Below, in pieces: positions 9,795 through 19,792 of a DNA stretch of 64,000 nt. Position 1 is the first letter of the stretch; each line of letters begins with the position of its first letter. The position numbers and the translations under genes were made by a program. This DNA is from Sugiyamaella lignohabitans (lineage: Eukaryota; Ascomycota; Dipodascomycetes; Dipodascales; Trichomonascaceae): contig NC_031672.1 of the NCBI RefSeq assembly GCF_001640025.1, positions 4,340,001-4,404,000 of the forward strand. Reading direction: 5' to 3'. The notes beneath the pieces were generated by a model. The model saw only the letters and a list, made by a program, of their open reading frames with translations. It was not told where the DNA came from and searched no databases.

Positions 9795-10562
9795 TCAAAC
9801 CTGAGCCACAGAGTCGTAATACATAAAGTGCAAAGCTGAGGTTGGTGTGAGATCAAAGCTGCCTGTGGGATAGAATCCGTTATAACTATAGGTTTTTCGA
9901 GCTACCTCTGATGATGTCACAAAACATTGGAATACACGGTGAGGTGATGATTTCTTTGCCTCGTCTATAAGCCAATTTAGGCTCGTTGAAACAAGTTTGT
10001 TACCAATACCTTTTTTCTGAGACGCAGGATCCACTGCAAGGACCGCTAGAGTAGCATGTCCAGGAGGTGTAGATAGACTTTGCTTAGCAGAAACAGTCTT
10101 ACGAAAGTAGTCCGTGAGATGTTTCTTATTGAAAATACGTTTGTGACGAATGTTCATAGAAACAACTTTGCACATATAGGTGAATACTAGCTTGATCATG
10201 AAGAGAAAATGCAGGCAACGACTATGAGAACTACGACGGATTTTGTACACTCTTGGCAGATGATAAGTTATGTAGCCAACAATTTTCTCAGGATTATCGT
10301 CCTTATAAGCAGCCCAGATAAATGTTCGCGACTGGTGAAGTTCAATTTGTATTTGCAACGCTTTGTATCTGACGAGATTATTCCAGTATTCTTGCCTGTG
10401 AACCTCGTCAGCATAGTCGCAGTTGGTGAGCCCTGTATATTCATGGTTGTATAAGTAACTGTGAGCCGAATCGTTATCAAAAGCTTTGCAGTAAATCTCA
10501 CCCAATTTGAGTGCCATGTCGAAAGACTGGTCTTCCTCTCTATCCAGTAACCGTATCTTCAT
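9795..10562 (-). CDS. GNAT-family N-acetyltransferase
   Basis: About 255 residues from ATG 10562 (MKIRLLDREEDQSF). A longer in-frame extension upstream has no ATG and an unlikely hydrophobic composition, so I reject it. The acetyl-CoA site is clear: LAVLAVDPASQKKGIGNKLV (motif A, with the Q/R-x-x-G-x-G/A pattern as QKKGIGNKL), followed by FVTSSEVARKTYSYNGFYP (motif B). The substrate is unknown; related fungal genes are unassigned GNATs. At the 3' end GTTTGA overlaps the stop, and a TACTAAC-AAAG lies 62 bp further on, so a small 3' intron (9728-9800) with an alternative end at 9695 is possible. Confidence 0.85.
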   Translation of the reverse strand: MKIRLLDREEDQSFDMALKLGEIYCKAFDNDSAHSYLYNHEYTGLTNCDYADEVHRQEYWNNLVRYKALQIQIELHQSRTFIWAAYKDDNPEKIVGYITYHLPRVYKIRRSSHSRCLHFLFMIKLVFTYMCKVVSMNIRHKRIFNKKHLTDYFRKTVSAKQSLSTPPGHATLAVLAVDPASQKKGIGNKLVSTSLNWLIDEAKKSSPHRVFQCFVTSSEVARKTYSYNGFYPTGSFDLTPTSALHFMYYDSVAQV

Positions 10563-10979
10563 TGCAAGAATGCTAACCTGTCTAGTAACAGCATGTAATA
10601 AACAACCAACAGCAAATAAATAGTCCAACAATCTCAATTCACTACATGCAGTTTTGTGAAGACAAAAAAAGGAGTATAATAACCAACATATGATGAGAAT
10701 GTTAGAGTGAAAGAATAGCAACACAACTAACATGATTGATAGTCAGGGACGCATTTAGAAACCCAACGCCGCATCCAGGGGGTTCCCTGCAGCTGCAACT
10801 TTCCGGGGATCCCAAAACCCGACTCGAGCGAAGTGAGAGGGGCCACGGGGTCTGGGGCGGAGCCCCAGCCCGCCGGAGGCACAATCCATAGAAAGACAAT
10901 TAGGACATAAAATAAAATTAGTTGTTGGATATTATACAGAGCGTTGTCATTAAATAAGTTTGTAATCGGAGAAGGAGAT
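10563..10979. other. Intergenic region with a GC-rich arm
   Basis: Upstream of the GNAT gene and downstream of the YOX1-like gene (both leftward). It holds the single-arm element at 10820-10882. No other supported feature. Confidence 0.5.
10820..10882. repeat. GC-rich element, single arm with b tip
   Basis: CGACTCGAGCGAAGTGAGAG, then GGGGTCTGGGGCGGAGCCCC and AGCCCGCCGGAGGCA (one extra C). It lies 97 bp past the stop of the YOX1-like gene. Confidence 0.85.
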
Positions 10980-12281
10980 CTAGTTCCAAATGCCGGATCT
11001 AAGCGATAGCAGGTTTGTAATGCATTCTGCTTCGCGGAAATCTTTTGGTACAGCAGGAGCCGATAATGATTTTGTTTTAAGTGGACTGGGATGAGGACGC
11101 TTGCCATTGAGAGCGTTCGCCGAGGCAGCTCCTAGTGGTGTTCTTGGAGTAGCAGCAGCGGTCTTGCTAGTAGCGGTGGTATTGGTAGCGGTGGCAGCGG
11201 GAGTGACTTTTTTAGTTACTACTAATTCAGCTTTGCCGTCACAGGACATGGACAATCTGAGGCCAGGTGTTTGAATGGGCGATGCACTGGCCGAGGCAGT
11301 GGTGCTTGTGGAGGAGATGCTTAGGTTTGCAGTTGAAGCAGCAGGGGAATCTGAGAAAATCGTGAACGAAGATGCCCTAGTTGAAGGAGATGCAGATGGA
11401 GTTGAAAGTGCAGCAGGGAAAATGGGCGGTAGTTTGTTCTGGGCCATGTGACTGAGCAGAGACTGGGGTCTGGGATGATGAAGAATAGGTACCAATGAAT
11501 CCTTGGTCGCAGTAGCAGTCGAAGTGGGACTGGTTCTAGTTGTGGTAGTGGTGGTATTACTAGAAGTGACTGACTCGGTCTTGACAGAGTCAGAAGATGG
11601 GGTCTTGGCATCAGCATTGCCAGAGTTCTCGTTATTTAAAAAAGGAATCTCCAACATGCTTTCAATTTGAGACTCCATTTTAAGCTGGTTCTTACGACAA
11701 GACTGTCTCTTGTTTTGAAACCAAATTTGAACCGCCTTTTCAGTCATTCCGACTTGCTGGGCAATTTGCTCTCTGACCCATTTCGAGGGTTTGGGACATG
11801 CTTTAAACTTCATCTCAAGAACCGACAGTTCTGAAGCGGAAGTTCTACGACGCTTTCTACGAGCCAATTGCGCGTTATCAATTGATGGCTGTTTGTATGG
11901 AAAGGTAGAAGGCGAATGAGAGATGAACGCGTAGTTACTTTCTTGATCCCAGTCCGAGTCAGTGTCTTGCAACTGAGACTTGACCGAGTTTAACTGGGAT
12001 TTGAGTTTTTCCTGCTCCTGTTCTGTAGGTGAGAATGGAGTCGTGACTGGAGTTATGATTGCAGAGCTTGCAGAAGGAACTGGCGAAGTTTGACTTCGAG
12101 CCTTGTTGTATGGATAATCACCTGATTCCTTTCCCAAAGTGGAGACCGTCTCGGTCTTCTTACTGACATCCTCGTCCTCGTCAATTAAAAGCATCTTAAT
12201 AGATGTACGGGCTTGAACAGAGTTGTGGAAATTGCTCGAAGGAGGCGATGGAGGATGAGAAACAGAAACATTGACTGACAT
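10980..12281 (-). CDS. YOX1: Homeodomain transcription factor, YOX1/YHP1-like
   Basis: 433 residues from ATG 12281 ([14 protein letters not shown]). The homeodomain at about 136-196 starts [19 protein letters not shown] and has recognition helix [16 protein letters not shown], very close to Yox1 and Yhp1, which repress early-cell-cycle-box genes with Mcm1. Gln50 of helix 3 (IWFQNKRQ) is kept. The rest is Ser/Thr/Ala-rich low complexity. The last residues, [14 protein letters not shown], form a compact hydrophobic end that looks like a docking motif. An upstream in-frame extension to 12350 begins with a non-ATG codon. Assignment to YOX1 versus YHP1 is not possible; the symbol marks the family. 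Confidence 0.88.
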   Translation of the reverse strand: MSVNVSVSHPPSPPSSNFHNSVQARTSIKMLLIDEDEDVSKKTETVSTLGKESGDYPYNKARSQTSPVPSASSAIITPVTTPFSPTEQEQEKLKSQLNSVKSQLQDTDSDWDQESNYAFISHSPSTFPYKQPSIDNAQLARRKRRRTSASELSVLEMKFKACPKPSKWVREQIAQQVGMTEKAVQIWFQNKRQSCRKNQLKMESQIESMLEIPFLNNENSGNADAKTPSSDSVKTESVTSSNTTTTTTRTSPTSTATATKDSLVPILHHPRPQSLLSHMAQNKLPPIFPAALSTPSASPSTRASSFTIFSDSPAASTANLSISSTSTTASASASPIQTPGLRLSMSCDGKAELVVTKKVTPAATATNTTATSKTAAATPRTPLGAASANALNGKRPHPSPLKTKSLSAPAVPKDFREAECITNLLSLRSGIWN

Positions 12282-12436
12282 GATTAAAACTGGAAAAAAA
12301 AATTGGCGACTATGACCGTGATGCAGGAGAGACTCGGGTAAATTAAACAAAAAAACGAAACTGACTGCTAATGGAATATTTATTGAAAGTGAAGTTCACA
12401 ATCAATGGATGCTAATTAATATGTTGGACTGGGGTT

Positions 12437-12452
12437 TTGGCGGTGGATGTTA
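12437..12452 (-). promoter_or_regulatory. 16-bp motif shared with BDF1 upstream region
   Basis: TTGGCGGTGGATGTTA, identical to 5944-5959, here 156 bp upstream of the homeobox gene start. See the BDF1 copy. Confidence 0.4.
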
Positions 12453-13365
12453 ATGAAAGTAGGCCGTCCAGTTCAAACAACAAAAAAATAATAAAACAGA
12501 AATCACGTCTTTTGTGTCTGGCTCAAAGACCTCCTGTGCTCTTATATTGAAATAGCCATATGTACATGAATGTACCGTTTATTAATGTTTGTTGTGTTGC
12601 CAGGTATTTAACGTTGCTTTTTAGCGGTCATGACGCGCCTTACTACGCGACATTGAATTATGCATGATGCGTAAACGGGGATCGATCTTGCATATGGCGC
12701 TAGATCTTCATTGCGTTTCAAAACAAAACTAAACTACGAACAATATTTCGAAACAGCTTTCGAGATAGCAGAGTTTGGGGAAAGATTGCTAGCTTCGGCT
12801 GTTCTTTTCTTTCTGCTTTCTTTCTTAGAACTGTATTTAGTTTCGAATTTATTGTATTGTATCAGTTTTCACACATTGGATCAGCTAGATCTATTAATTA
12901 CCGGTAATTAAATCACCTGATGAACCTAGCGAATTTAAACTCGGTAGCCTGACCATTGTCCAGCACTATATACAATTGGTCAATGTGCTCCTCAGGAATG
13001 GTGGAGATTGTAACCTGCCTAGTGTACTGCAGACCCATTTGCATGATTTGGTATGGACATTGCCAGCTATGATGTGTCGGTGAGATGTGCCGTTCTTCTG
13101 ACCCACTCGTTTAAGCTCATGTACATAGACGACCCTGTTTATGATTTAGCTTTTAAACCTAACAGGCGGCTGCGGTTAGTGCTGTGGTTAGGCAGAATGA
13201 ATATTAGTACACATGATTAAGTATGTCTGAAATGTGCCACTTTATCATTAGAACATTGCTTGTTGTAGATGGTCCGTCCCTATTTGTCTCTCTTAGCCTT
13301 TTTCATGGTCAATCTTTGAAAAAGGGACCCATATCGTGAATTGGTTGGTTTGTTGCTGACAGGAC

Positions 13366-13420
13366 TGCCTCCGGCGGCTGGGGCGCTGCCCCAGACCCCG
13401 TAGCTCCTGCTTCGCAGGAG
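13366..13420. repeat. GC-rich element, single arm with a tip
   Basis: TGCCTCCGGCGGCTGGGGCG-CTGCCCCAGACCCC then CTCCTGCTTCGCAGGAG, ending exactly at the hairpin. The loop of the larger hairpin is GCT rather than TCC. Confidence 0.87.
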
Positions 13421-15323
13421 ATTGCTTGACATGCCAGGCTTATACTAATATCAGTCGGCTGTATATGGTTTGTGCTCGCTTGTGAATGCAACCAAGCTCA
13501 TGCGAGAAGCCATTAAATTCTTCCCTACTTAATTGCATAAGCGATATTTCGTGACGCGCGTTCTATCCGCGACTGTGCAACTTTACTGCGGTGCCGCTGT
13601 GAGACGGTGCGACGGTGCGACTGTGCTCCTTCCCTGCGATATGTACTACAGCCCATTCTTTGCATGACTCTATTAAACCCACTCCTGTGAATTCCTACGG
13701 ATAACGCTGATTGCTGTACAACGAGCAACGCCAAACACGCGCGACATTCATATCCCTTAGTTGCAATTTCTATATAGGTACATAACATCTAGCCGAGATC
13801 AGGCTTAACTCTGAGCTTGTTTGTTCGTGATACTCCATAGTAAAAGTGTAGCATATCAAAGCTTATGACATTGTTTTGAACTTGGTTACCTTTTTCTTGT
13901 TAATGTGGATCCCCTCCTTTTGTGTTTCTCCAGATCCCACTGCTAACGGCCTATTAGTCCTATATTGATTCCTGTCGTCTGCACTTGTATATCCGTATGT
14001 GCCTTACTGCATGTCCCCTTACTCTATATGTGCATGTAGGAATGTAACTATCGATTAATCGGAATTCTTCATGACAGATCATGCCAGCACCATCCTAAAT
14101 GGGCCAAAATAGGGTGTCAACAAGCACTCTAACTCTCTATTTTTATGTCAACGTCTGAGTTAAACTCTGGTTTAATTTAAAGTGCGTTTATCGACATGAA
14201 AAACTGCTTGTTTGAGTTTAAGCTATTGAACTATCCATATTCGGTTACAGGTACACTCTCGAACTATACACATCCTTAATTCTATATTTGATTGTGATCC
14301 ATACTATAGTACTATAGACACAGTCGTATTTTCAAATTATTACTTAATGACAATTGCATTGATGTTTTTCGAATGTCTTATCGGTGATCAGCTACTGGTT
14401 GATTGTAAAATATGTAAAGTAGAATACCAAGTTCCAGCTTTTGGTTGTCGTATCGCACCTGTTTGATTCAAGGGCTCACCGACAAACACGCTTTATCATT
14501 TGCGAGAATCTTAAGGTTATTTTACTTACTCATATCGAATAAAATAAACTTAGTTTTTGCCATTGTTTTTCCATAAGATTTTAACAGAAAGGGCAAATAC
14601 CAGAATAGAATTTAGTTAGTTACCGCCAGGCTATGGATGCTGCGCAGTAGTTCCTAAGATTGTTCATCAGACCGTTGCCATACCAGCGGAAAAACGGTCG
14701 ATCCCAAGTCGTCGAAATAAACAGTGGTGCTCGGTGCTCTACAGCCAATAAATGCGATCCTTCCTCGCGATGCCTTATGACATTGTGCATAAAATATATT
14801 ATTTAGAATTGACTACTTTAGGTCCGTTGCTCCATGCATCGTAGATCCGACAATTGAGCTACTCAATAGGTACCAAGTAAACATCAGAATTACCAGCTTG
14901 ACTAGCTTATCAGTGTGATCAAGTCGAGATCTGATCTGATCATGATCAGGCGAGATCTATATTCTAATTGTACCATTGGAACCTGGCTACGGCAGAGTCT
15001 CACGATTTCATTTGCAGCGGCAAATGTATGCCTGTGATAGCGGGAATGTGCAAACGCAAGCATGCTGTAACTGCGATGTTCCTTCGGCACATCTAATGGG
15101 AACTCTAAACAAAGTCCACATAGCACTTGAGACCCCACATTTCTGGTGAAACTGCTCTTCCAAGTTCAAGCCGCAAATTGGAGCTGAAAGTGGAATGTAA
15201 ATTTACTCGTTCATGAGTGCCGCTTGCGAGATGATAACATATATGGAAACCGATACTAGCTAACAAATATAAAATTATCAAATCATGATAATAAACAAAT
15301 AAAAATCATAATAAAATACATAT

Positions 15324-17021
15324 CTATAAATAAGGAGAATGCAATGGAACAAGAGGAGCGGGCCATTGCGAGTGTCCCGGGCAGTTCCATTGCTGTTTAT
15401 CTTCAACACAAGACCAAATGAACTTGCTCATAGGGTCAGCTACCGAAGTCGAAGCGTCGGCTGCCCATAGGACATCTAGATGCGAGTAGTTGGGAAGGTC
15501 TACAATTTCAAGACGACGAGGGTTCTCATATGTCTCGAGACGGTTGACCAAACGAAACGGATTCACGAGGTTGTCTCTACCAGGTACAAAAAGCTGCAAT
15601 GGTGGAAGGGTATCGGAGTCAAACCACCTTGGTGAGCTCTGGTCAAAAATGCAACCCTGACTAGCAAACCCATTCTTCCCAAGCCACCAGTACATCAAAT
15701 CTGCACTAACATAGACAGGTGAGAATAGAAACTGGCGACTCCTATATACCCCATTCCAGAGCGTATCGTCCCATCCTAATAAATAGTTGAACATGATATA
15801 ACCAAAGTACGTATACCATCTTTCCGGCATGATTGAGTGAAAAGCACTCATAGCGCCAATAAAGGCATGATGGCCAAAGAAAAACCGGTACATTGATATG
15901 TTCATTGGTCGTATCATCTTTAAGAACCACCTGTCCAGTAATGGGCCTGCAAAGACTGCTGGTGACAAGGCACAAAAGCAAGAAATTTTATCGGCTAGCT
16001 CGGGCATCAAATCCTTTGCCAGGGCATAAAACACCTGGGTAGTTCCCTGTGAATGTGCCACAAGTGCGATTTTGCCAGCATCTAGCCGAGGTGAACTAGT
16101 TCTTGAAACGGGCACTGATCTGGACCCTATCGGCAAAGCTGGAGTAGAGTTATTATCGAGGATAAGAGAAGGAGCCGAACGGCCTATATTGCTATTGGAA
16201 AGGGTTTCTTGGATAGTATTTGCGTTCAACGCAGAATTTGTTTCCGAGGCGTGGTTAACATTAGGATTATGAAGGGCGGCGTGGTTATTAGACTCAAAAT
16301 TACGATTTGGGTTTGAATTAGAGGTCGAGGAACGCTTGTTAAGAATGAAATCTATCATGCAGGGCACATCCATTGTACCCATTTCTTTTATGCCCCATTT
16401 CCACATCTTAGGGTTCCAAATAGAATATATAGCGTGTTTTGGATTGAATCCACCTCTGTTATTGCCAAGCCAGACATCATAACCATCTCGTGCTAAACAC
16501 AGAGCAAGACTATCATCACCACTTGTACAATAGGCAGCAGCTGATTGCATTAGTCCATGGACCATAAGAACTGGATATCTCTTGGCCCTGTGCTCATCAG
16601 TTTCGTTCCGCACCAAAATACGATGAAGAATAATTTCAAAACCATCTCTGGTTAATACTTTATATTCCATCAAGTCGAATCCTGATAAATTTAGGTAATG
16701 CCTCAGGTCAAATATGAGTTTATGCTCGCCATGGGAAGAAAGCAATGAATCAAAGAACGACTTATCTCCGGGTGCACTAGCACTAGAACGCGGTGCTGAA
16801 CCTAGATCATTAGACCTACTAACCCTATCAGTGGATTTATGCCAAAAATGATGAAACAGTGCTATCCACATAAGAGTTACCAGGAATATTCCTGAGAAAA
16901 TCAAAGACGTGATATAGCAGAGAACCACGGAAATCCATGTGGATTTGTGCGGAATTGGAGGGTCGACTCTGACGCCAGAGAACACACCGTGCCTTGGCGC
17001 CACGTTATAATTTTGTGACAT
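15324..17021 (-). CDS. Steryl ester lipase of the YEH1/YEH2/TGL1 family
   Basis: Membrane-anchored acid-lipase-type alpha/beta hydrolase that would cleave steryl esters to sterol and fatty acid. 565 residues, ATG 17021. One N-terminal membrane span lies at about 30-55 (VVLCYITSLIFSGIFLVTLMW). The AB-lipase region begins at about 110 (DLMEYKVLTRDGFEIILHRI), with HGLMQSAAAY (oxyanion region), GYDVWLGNNRGG, nucleophile elbow VAHSQGT (Ser about 318), acid FVPGRDNLVNP and catalytic His in NYSHLDVLW. A Ser/Asn-rich insertion at about 235-305 separates the first half from the elbow, as in the yeast Yeh enzymes. YEH1 versus YEH2 cannot be decided. Confidence 0.9.
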   Translation of the reverse strand: MSQNYNVAPRHGVFSGVRVDPPIPHKSTWISVVLCYITSLIFSGIFLVTLMWIALFHHFWHKSTDRVSRSNDLGSAPRSSASAPGDKSFFDSLLSSHGEHKLIFDLRHYLNLSGFDLMEYKVLTRDGFEIILHRILVRNETDEHRAKRYPVLMVHGLMQSAAAYCTSGDDSLALCLARDGYDVWLGNNRGGFNPKHAIYSIWNPKMWKWGIKEMGTMDVPCMIDFILNKRSSTSNSNPNRNFESNNHAALHNPNVNHASETNSALNANTIQETLSNSNIGRSAPSLILDNNSTPALPIGSRSVPVSRTSSPRLDAGKIALVAHSQGTTQVFYALAKDLMPELADKISCFCALSPAVFAGPLLDRWFLKMIRPMNISMYRFFFGHHAFIGAMSAFHSIMPERWYTYFGYIMFNYLLGWDDTLWNGVYRSRQFLFSPVYVSADLMYWWLGKNGFASQGCIFDQSSPRWFDSDTLPPLQLFVPGRDNLVNPFRLVNRLETYENPRRLEIVDLPNYSHLDVLWAADASTSVADPMSKFIWSCVEDKQQWNCPGHSQWPAPLVPLHSPYL

Positions 17022-17325
17022 CCTGCATGAATGTCATACAAAATATAGAGTCACTCAGACTAAAGATGCTGAGTTAAATATCCAAAATGCCGGACTGATA
17101 GTGAAGCTGATATTCAGGTTAATCTACATGTAACCGCGTTATATTATTGCTGTATAAGAAGATATTTTTGTCCGTATACAGATTTGTCCACGTGATCATC
17201 AGACACATGGGCAAGGGTAAAGAATGAAATTTCACGAGCGACTGAGATTCTACTTAAGAATCCAAATCACAAATCAGGTATTAACCGAAAGGTCGACTTA
17301 ATTGTGCAATTTACAGTATCGAAAA
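17022..17325. promoter_or_regulatory. Divergent promoter region with CCACGTGAT
   Basis: The roughly 300 bp separating the leftward lipase gene and the rightward mitochondrial-protein gene. A CACGTGAT site (17189-17196) lies 137 bp before the latter's ATG, a variant of the E-box seen before other translation and mitochondrial genes here. Confidence 0.4.
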
Positions 17326-18417
17326 ATGAGCAGTTTACGGGCAACCTTCTCTCGTGCAGGAGGTCTAAGCTCATTGAGATACTATGCCACTCAGAGCTCT
17401 GCTATTAATACCAACTCGACCGGCACTTTTGGCGAGCTCTACACCGACTTATCCAGTCGATTCTTAAATGATACTCTTAATACTACCAATAGGAACCTTG
17501 TTTTCCGTCCTCGACGTGCCAAGGAGCTGACATCAAGAAAGAACCCAATTATTGTTGATGGACAACAACTTAAACCATTGGAATACAAGGGCAAGCCAGG
17601 AAAGGGCGATCTGTTCCGACTATTATCAGCAGTTTCAAGTGAAGAAGAATATCAACAATCCAAAACAGCATTGCAAAACTACGCTAAATATGCTCGCGAC
17701 AGTCTACAGCCATTGCATTTGGCTCATTTTATCCGAGCCGGTGCTGCAGTTGGCAGACTAGAAGATGCATTCAGAACCGTTGCAACTCATAAACTATTCC
17801 ACAAGAAGAACAGAAAGGGACTTGTAGTCAACACTTTTGTGACTGATGTTGTGTACAGCGAGCTACTACGAATTCGTACAATTCGTTCAGGCCTTAGCCG
17901 TAAGCCCTCTTACTACTCCAATCAAGTCTACAAGGCATTTGCCAAAACTGAGACCGAGAAAGTCGAAAACAAACTGCTTCTTAACAGCGGTATTGTCAAC
18001 CTCGTAGAGAAGGCAATTGAGATTGGCGACGAAAAGACTCAAAAAATCCTCGAAGCTCGACTTTTAAAGCAACTCGAAATATTGAAACAGGATATTGATG
18101 CACTAGCGACCGAAACTCTTATCAAGCAAGGAACCAGTAAGGATGTTGTCAAATCAGTGAGACTGCCATTTGTTGTTGATGTCACTCTCGGTGTTCAATC
18201 GATCGAAAAGGTTGCTAATGGTCAAGTCAAGGTGAGCGACGAGAGTACCACAATTGCCAAATCAATCGATGTCGGTAAATTACAAAGCATTATCGACGCA
18301 TGGAGCACTCATTTGCCAGCCGGAAAGGTCGACAGTTACATTGAAGAGATCAAACTTGGTTACGAAGTTGAAGCCCTAGCCAGCGAAGCAGCTGCTGAAG
18401 CAGACACCCAAGCATAA
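17326..18417 (+). CDS. Probable mitochondrial protein, family not recognised
   Basis: 363 residues from ATG 17326 (MSSLRATFSRAGGLSSLRYYATQ); an upstream in-frame extension lacks ATG. The N-terminus, rich in Arg, Ser and Ala with an RYYATQ-like cleavage context, is a strong mitochondrial presequence. The rest is mostly helical and charged: FRPRRAKELTSRKNP (about 55-75), RLLSAVSSEEEYQQSKTALQ, and LHLAHFIRAGAAVGRLEDAF, which has the spacing of a helical (PPR-like) repeat. A role in mitochondrial gene expression is plausible from the basic N-terminal part and the E-box upstream, but I cannot name it. Confidence 0.78.
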   Translation: MSSLRATFSRAGGLSSLRYYATQSSAINTNSTGTFGELYTDLSSRFLNDTLNTTNRNLVFRPRRAKELTSRKNPIIVDGQQLKPLEYKGKPGKGDLFRLLSAVSSEEEYQQSKTALQNYAKYARDSLQPLHLAHFIRAGAAVGRLEDAFRTVATHKLFHKKNRKGLVVNTFVTDVVYSELLRIRTIRSGLSRKPSYYSNQVYKAFAKTETEKVENKLLLNSGIVNLVEKAIEIGDEKTQKILEARLLKQLEILKQDIDALATETLIKQGTSKDVVKSVRLPFVVDVTLGVQSIEKVANGQVKVSDESTTIAKSIDVGKLQSIIDAWSTHLPAGKVDSYIEEIKLGYEVEALASEAAAEADTQA

Positions 18418-18551
18418 ACAGTCTGAACCGAAAATTTCCAGCCATCGATACAGGACCCTCTGCACACCACCACCATCCACACTCCCCGACTAATCTCTCC
18501 AGAATCTTAGCATATTTAACCGGGTCTCAAGACTCTCCCCTGATTCGCAAC

Positions 18552-18559
18552 TCACGTGC
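18552..18559. promoter_or_regulatory. TCACGTGC site upstream of MET14
   Basis: Cbf1/Met4-type core TCACGTG 154 bp before the MET14 start. This is the classical sulfur-regulon element in S. cerevisiae, so MET14 is probably under Cbf1-Met4 control here too. Confidence 0.6.
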
Positions 18560-18712
18560 CTACCAGATCCACCCACTTGATCGACGGAATTTTTCATGTT
18601 CCTAACCCATAGACTCAACGAGACTCTCTCGAGGATCCCGTTACATGTAAATATAAAGTCTGTTTCTCCATACTGTAAATAACAAACACACGAACCACAA
18701 ACCCGTAATACA

Positions 18713-19512
18713 ATGGCTACCAACATCACCTGGCACGAGGGACTCACCCACACTGAGCGCACTGAGCTCACTGGCCAACAGGGACTCACCCTGTGGTTCA
18801 CCGGCCTGTCAGCCTCTGGAAAAAGGTAAGATACCGGCCCTGTGCCTCCGGCGGCTGGGGCTCCGCCCCAGACCCTGGTTGCTCCTGCTTCGCAGGAGAG
18901 TTACAGGGAAACTGCCAGCAAAACGACTCGACGCAGCGAGAGGAGCAACCAGGGTCTGGGGCGGAGCCCCAGTTGCTGGAGGCAGCAATCCCCCTCCAGG
19001 AAGATGCTAACAGAGGATCCAGTACCATTGCCACTGCTCTTGAGCAATATCTTTTGCAAAAGAAGGTCGTTGCTTACCGATTGGACGGTGATAATGTCCG
19101 ATTCGGATTGAACAAGGATCTGGGATTCTCGGAGAAGGACAGAAACGAGAACATCAGAAGAATCTCCGAGGTGGCCAAACTTTTTGCCGATTCCACCACT
19201 GTAGCCATCACCTCGTTCATCTCTCCCTACAGAGCCGACCGTGATATGGCAAGAAAACTGCACGAAGAAGGCAAACTGCCCTTTATTGAGGTGTATGTTG
19301 ATGTCCCTATCGAGGTTGCCGAGCAGCGTGATCCCAAGGGTCTCTACAAAAAGGCCCGTGCCGGCGAGATCCCACAATTCACCGGCATCTCTGCCCCCTA
19401 CGAGGCCCCCGAGAAGCCCGAAATCCACATCCACAGTGACAAACTCACTGTCGAGCAGGCTGTCGAGCAGATCACCAAGTATCTCGTCGACAACAAGTAC
19501 GTCCAACTATAG
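18713..19512 (+). CDS. MET14: Adenylylsulfate (APS) kinase, split by an intron
   Basis: Makes PAPS from APS and ATP in sulfate assimilation. Exon 1 is 18713-18825 ([16 protein letters not shown]... to GLSASGK) and exon 2 is 19023-19512; together 200 residues, close to yeast Met14 (202). The intron (18826-19022, 197 nt) begins GTAAGA, has branch point GCTAAC at 19006-19011 and ends CCAG; it falls inside the P-loop Ser codon (GLSASGK|S, AG|T). Exon 2 continues [14 protein letters not shown], with [28 protein letters not shown] and [12 protein letters not shown], all conserved. The exon-1 CTG codon at the invariant Leu of GLSASGK shows standard decoding. About 142 nt of the intron is a GC-rich palindromic element. 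A TCACGTGC site lies upstream. Confidence 0.95.
18843..18984 (+). mobile_element. GC-rich palindromic element inside the MET14 intron (a left, b right)
   Basis: Two-arm copy starting 17 nt after the 5' splice site and ending about 21 nt before the branch point. Left arm with a hairpin CTCCTGCTTCGCAGGAG; right arm with CGACTCGACGCAGCGAG tip and slightly changed outer end (CCAGTTGCTGGAGGCA). It makes up most of the intron and adds nothing to the protein. Confidence 0.92.
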
Positions 19513-19534
19513 ATAATAGACACTTTATAGCGTG

Positions 19535-19720
19535 TGCCTCCGGCGGCTGGGGCTCCGCCCCAGACCCCGCTGCTCCTCTCGCTGCGCTCGAGTCGGGATC
19601 GGGTGCCCAGATAGGCTGGAATCACCGACGTCAACAGTAAAACAGTCAGCCCGACGTCCGACTCGAGCGAAGCGAGAGGAGCAACCAGGGTCTGGGGCGG
19701 AGCCCCAGCCGCCGGAGGCA
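19535..19720. mobile_element. GC-rich palindromic element, two arms (b left, b right)
   Basis: Starts 22 bp after the MET14 stop and ends 72 bp before the VPS2 stop, between converging genes. It is the only two-arm copy here with b tips on both sides, and its spacer is longer (about 75 bp). Confidence 0.9.
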
Positions 19721-19792
19721 GACCCCAAAACTCGAATAAATACTATTAGACAGCTACAGATGGGTAAAAGGAGAGGATCAGGACGTGATGGA

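Larger units (their letters stand above)
12282..15323. other. 3-kb gene-poor intergenic region
   Basis: Upstream of the homeobox gene and downstream of the steryl lipase gene. It contains one single-arm GC-rich element (13366-13420) and otherwise AT-rich sequence. Frames of 60-90 codons here have non-ATG starts or no family features. I looked for tRNA B-box patterns on both strands and found none that folds. Confidence 0.5.

Noticed and set aside
10563..10733. N-terminal extension of the GNAT protein
   Set aside because: No ATG; hydrophobic stretch not expected in a GNAT; MKIRLL start fits the fold.
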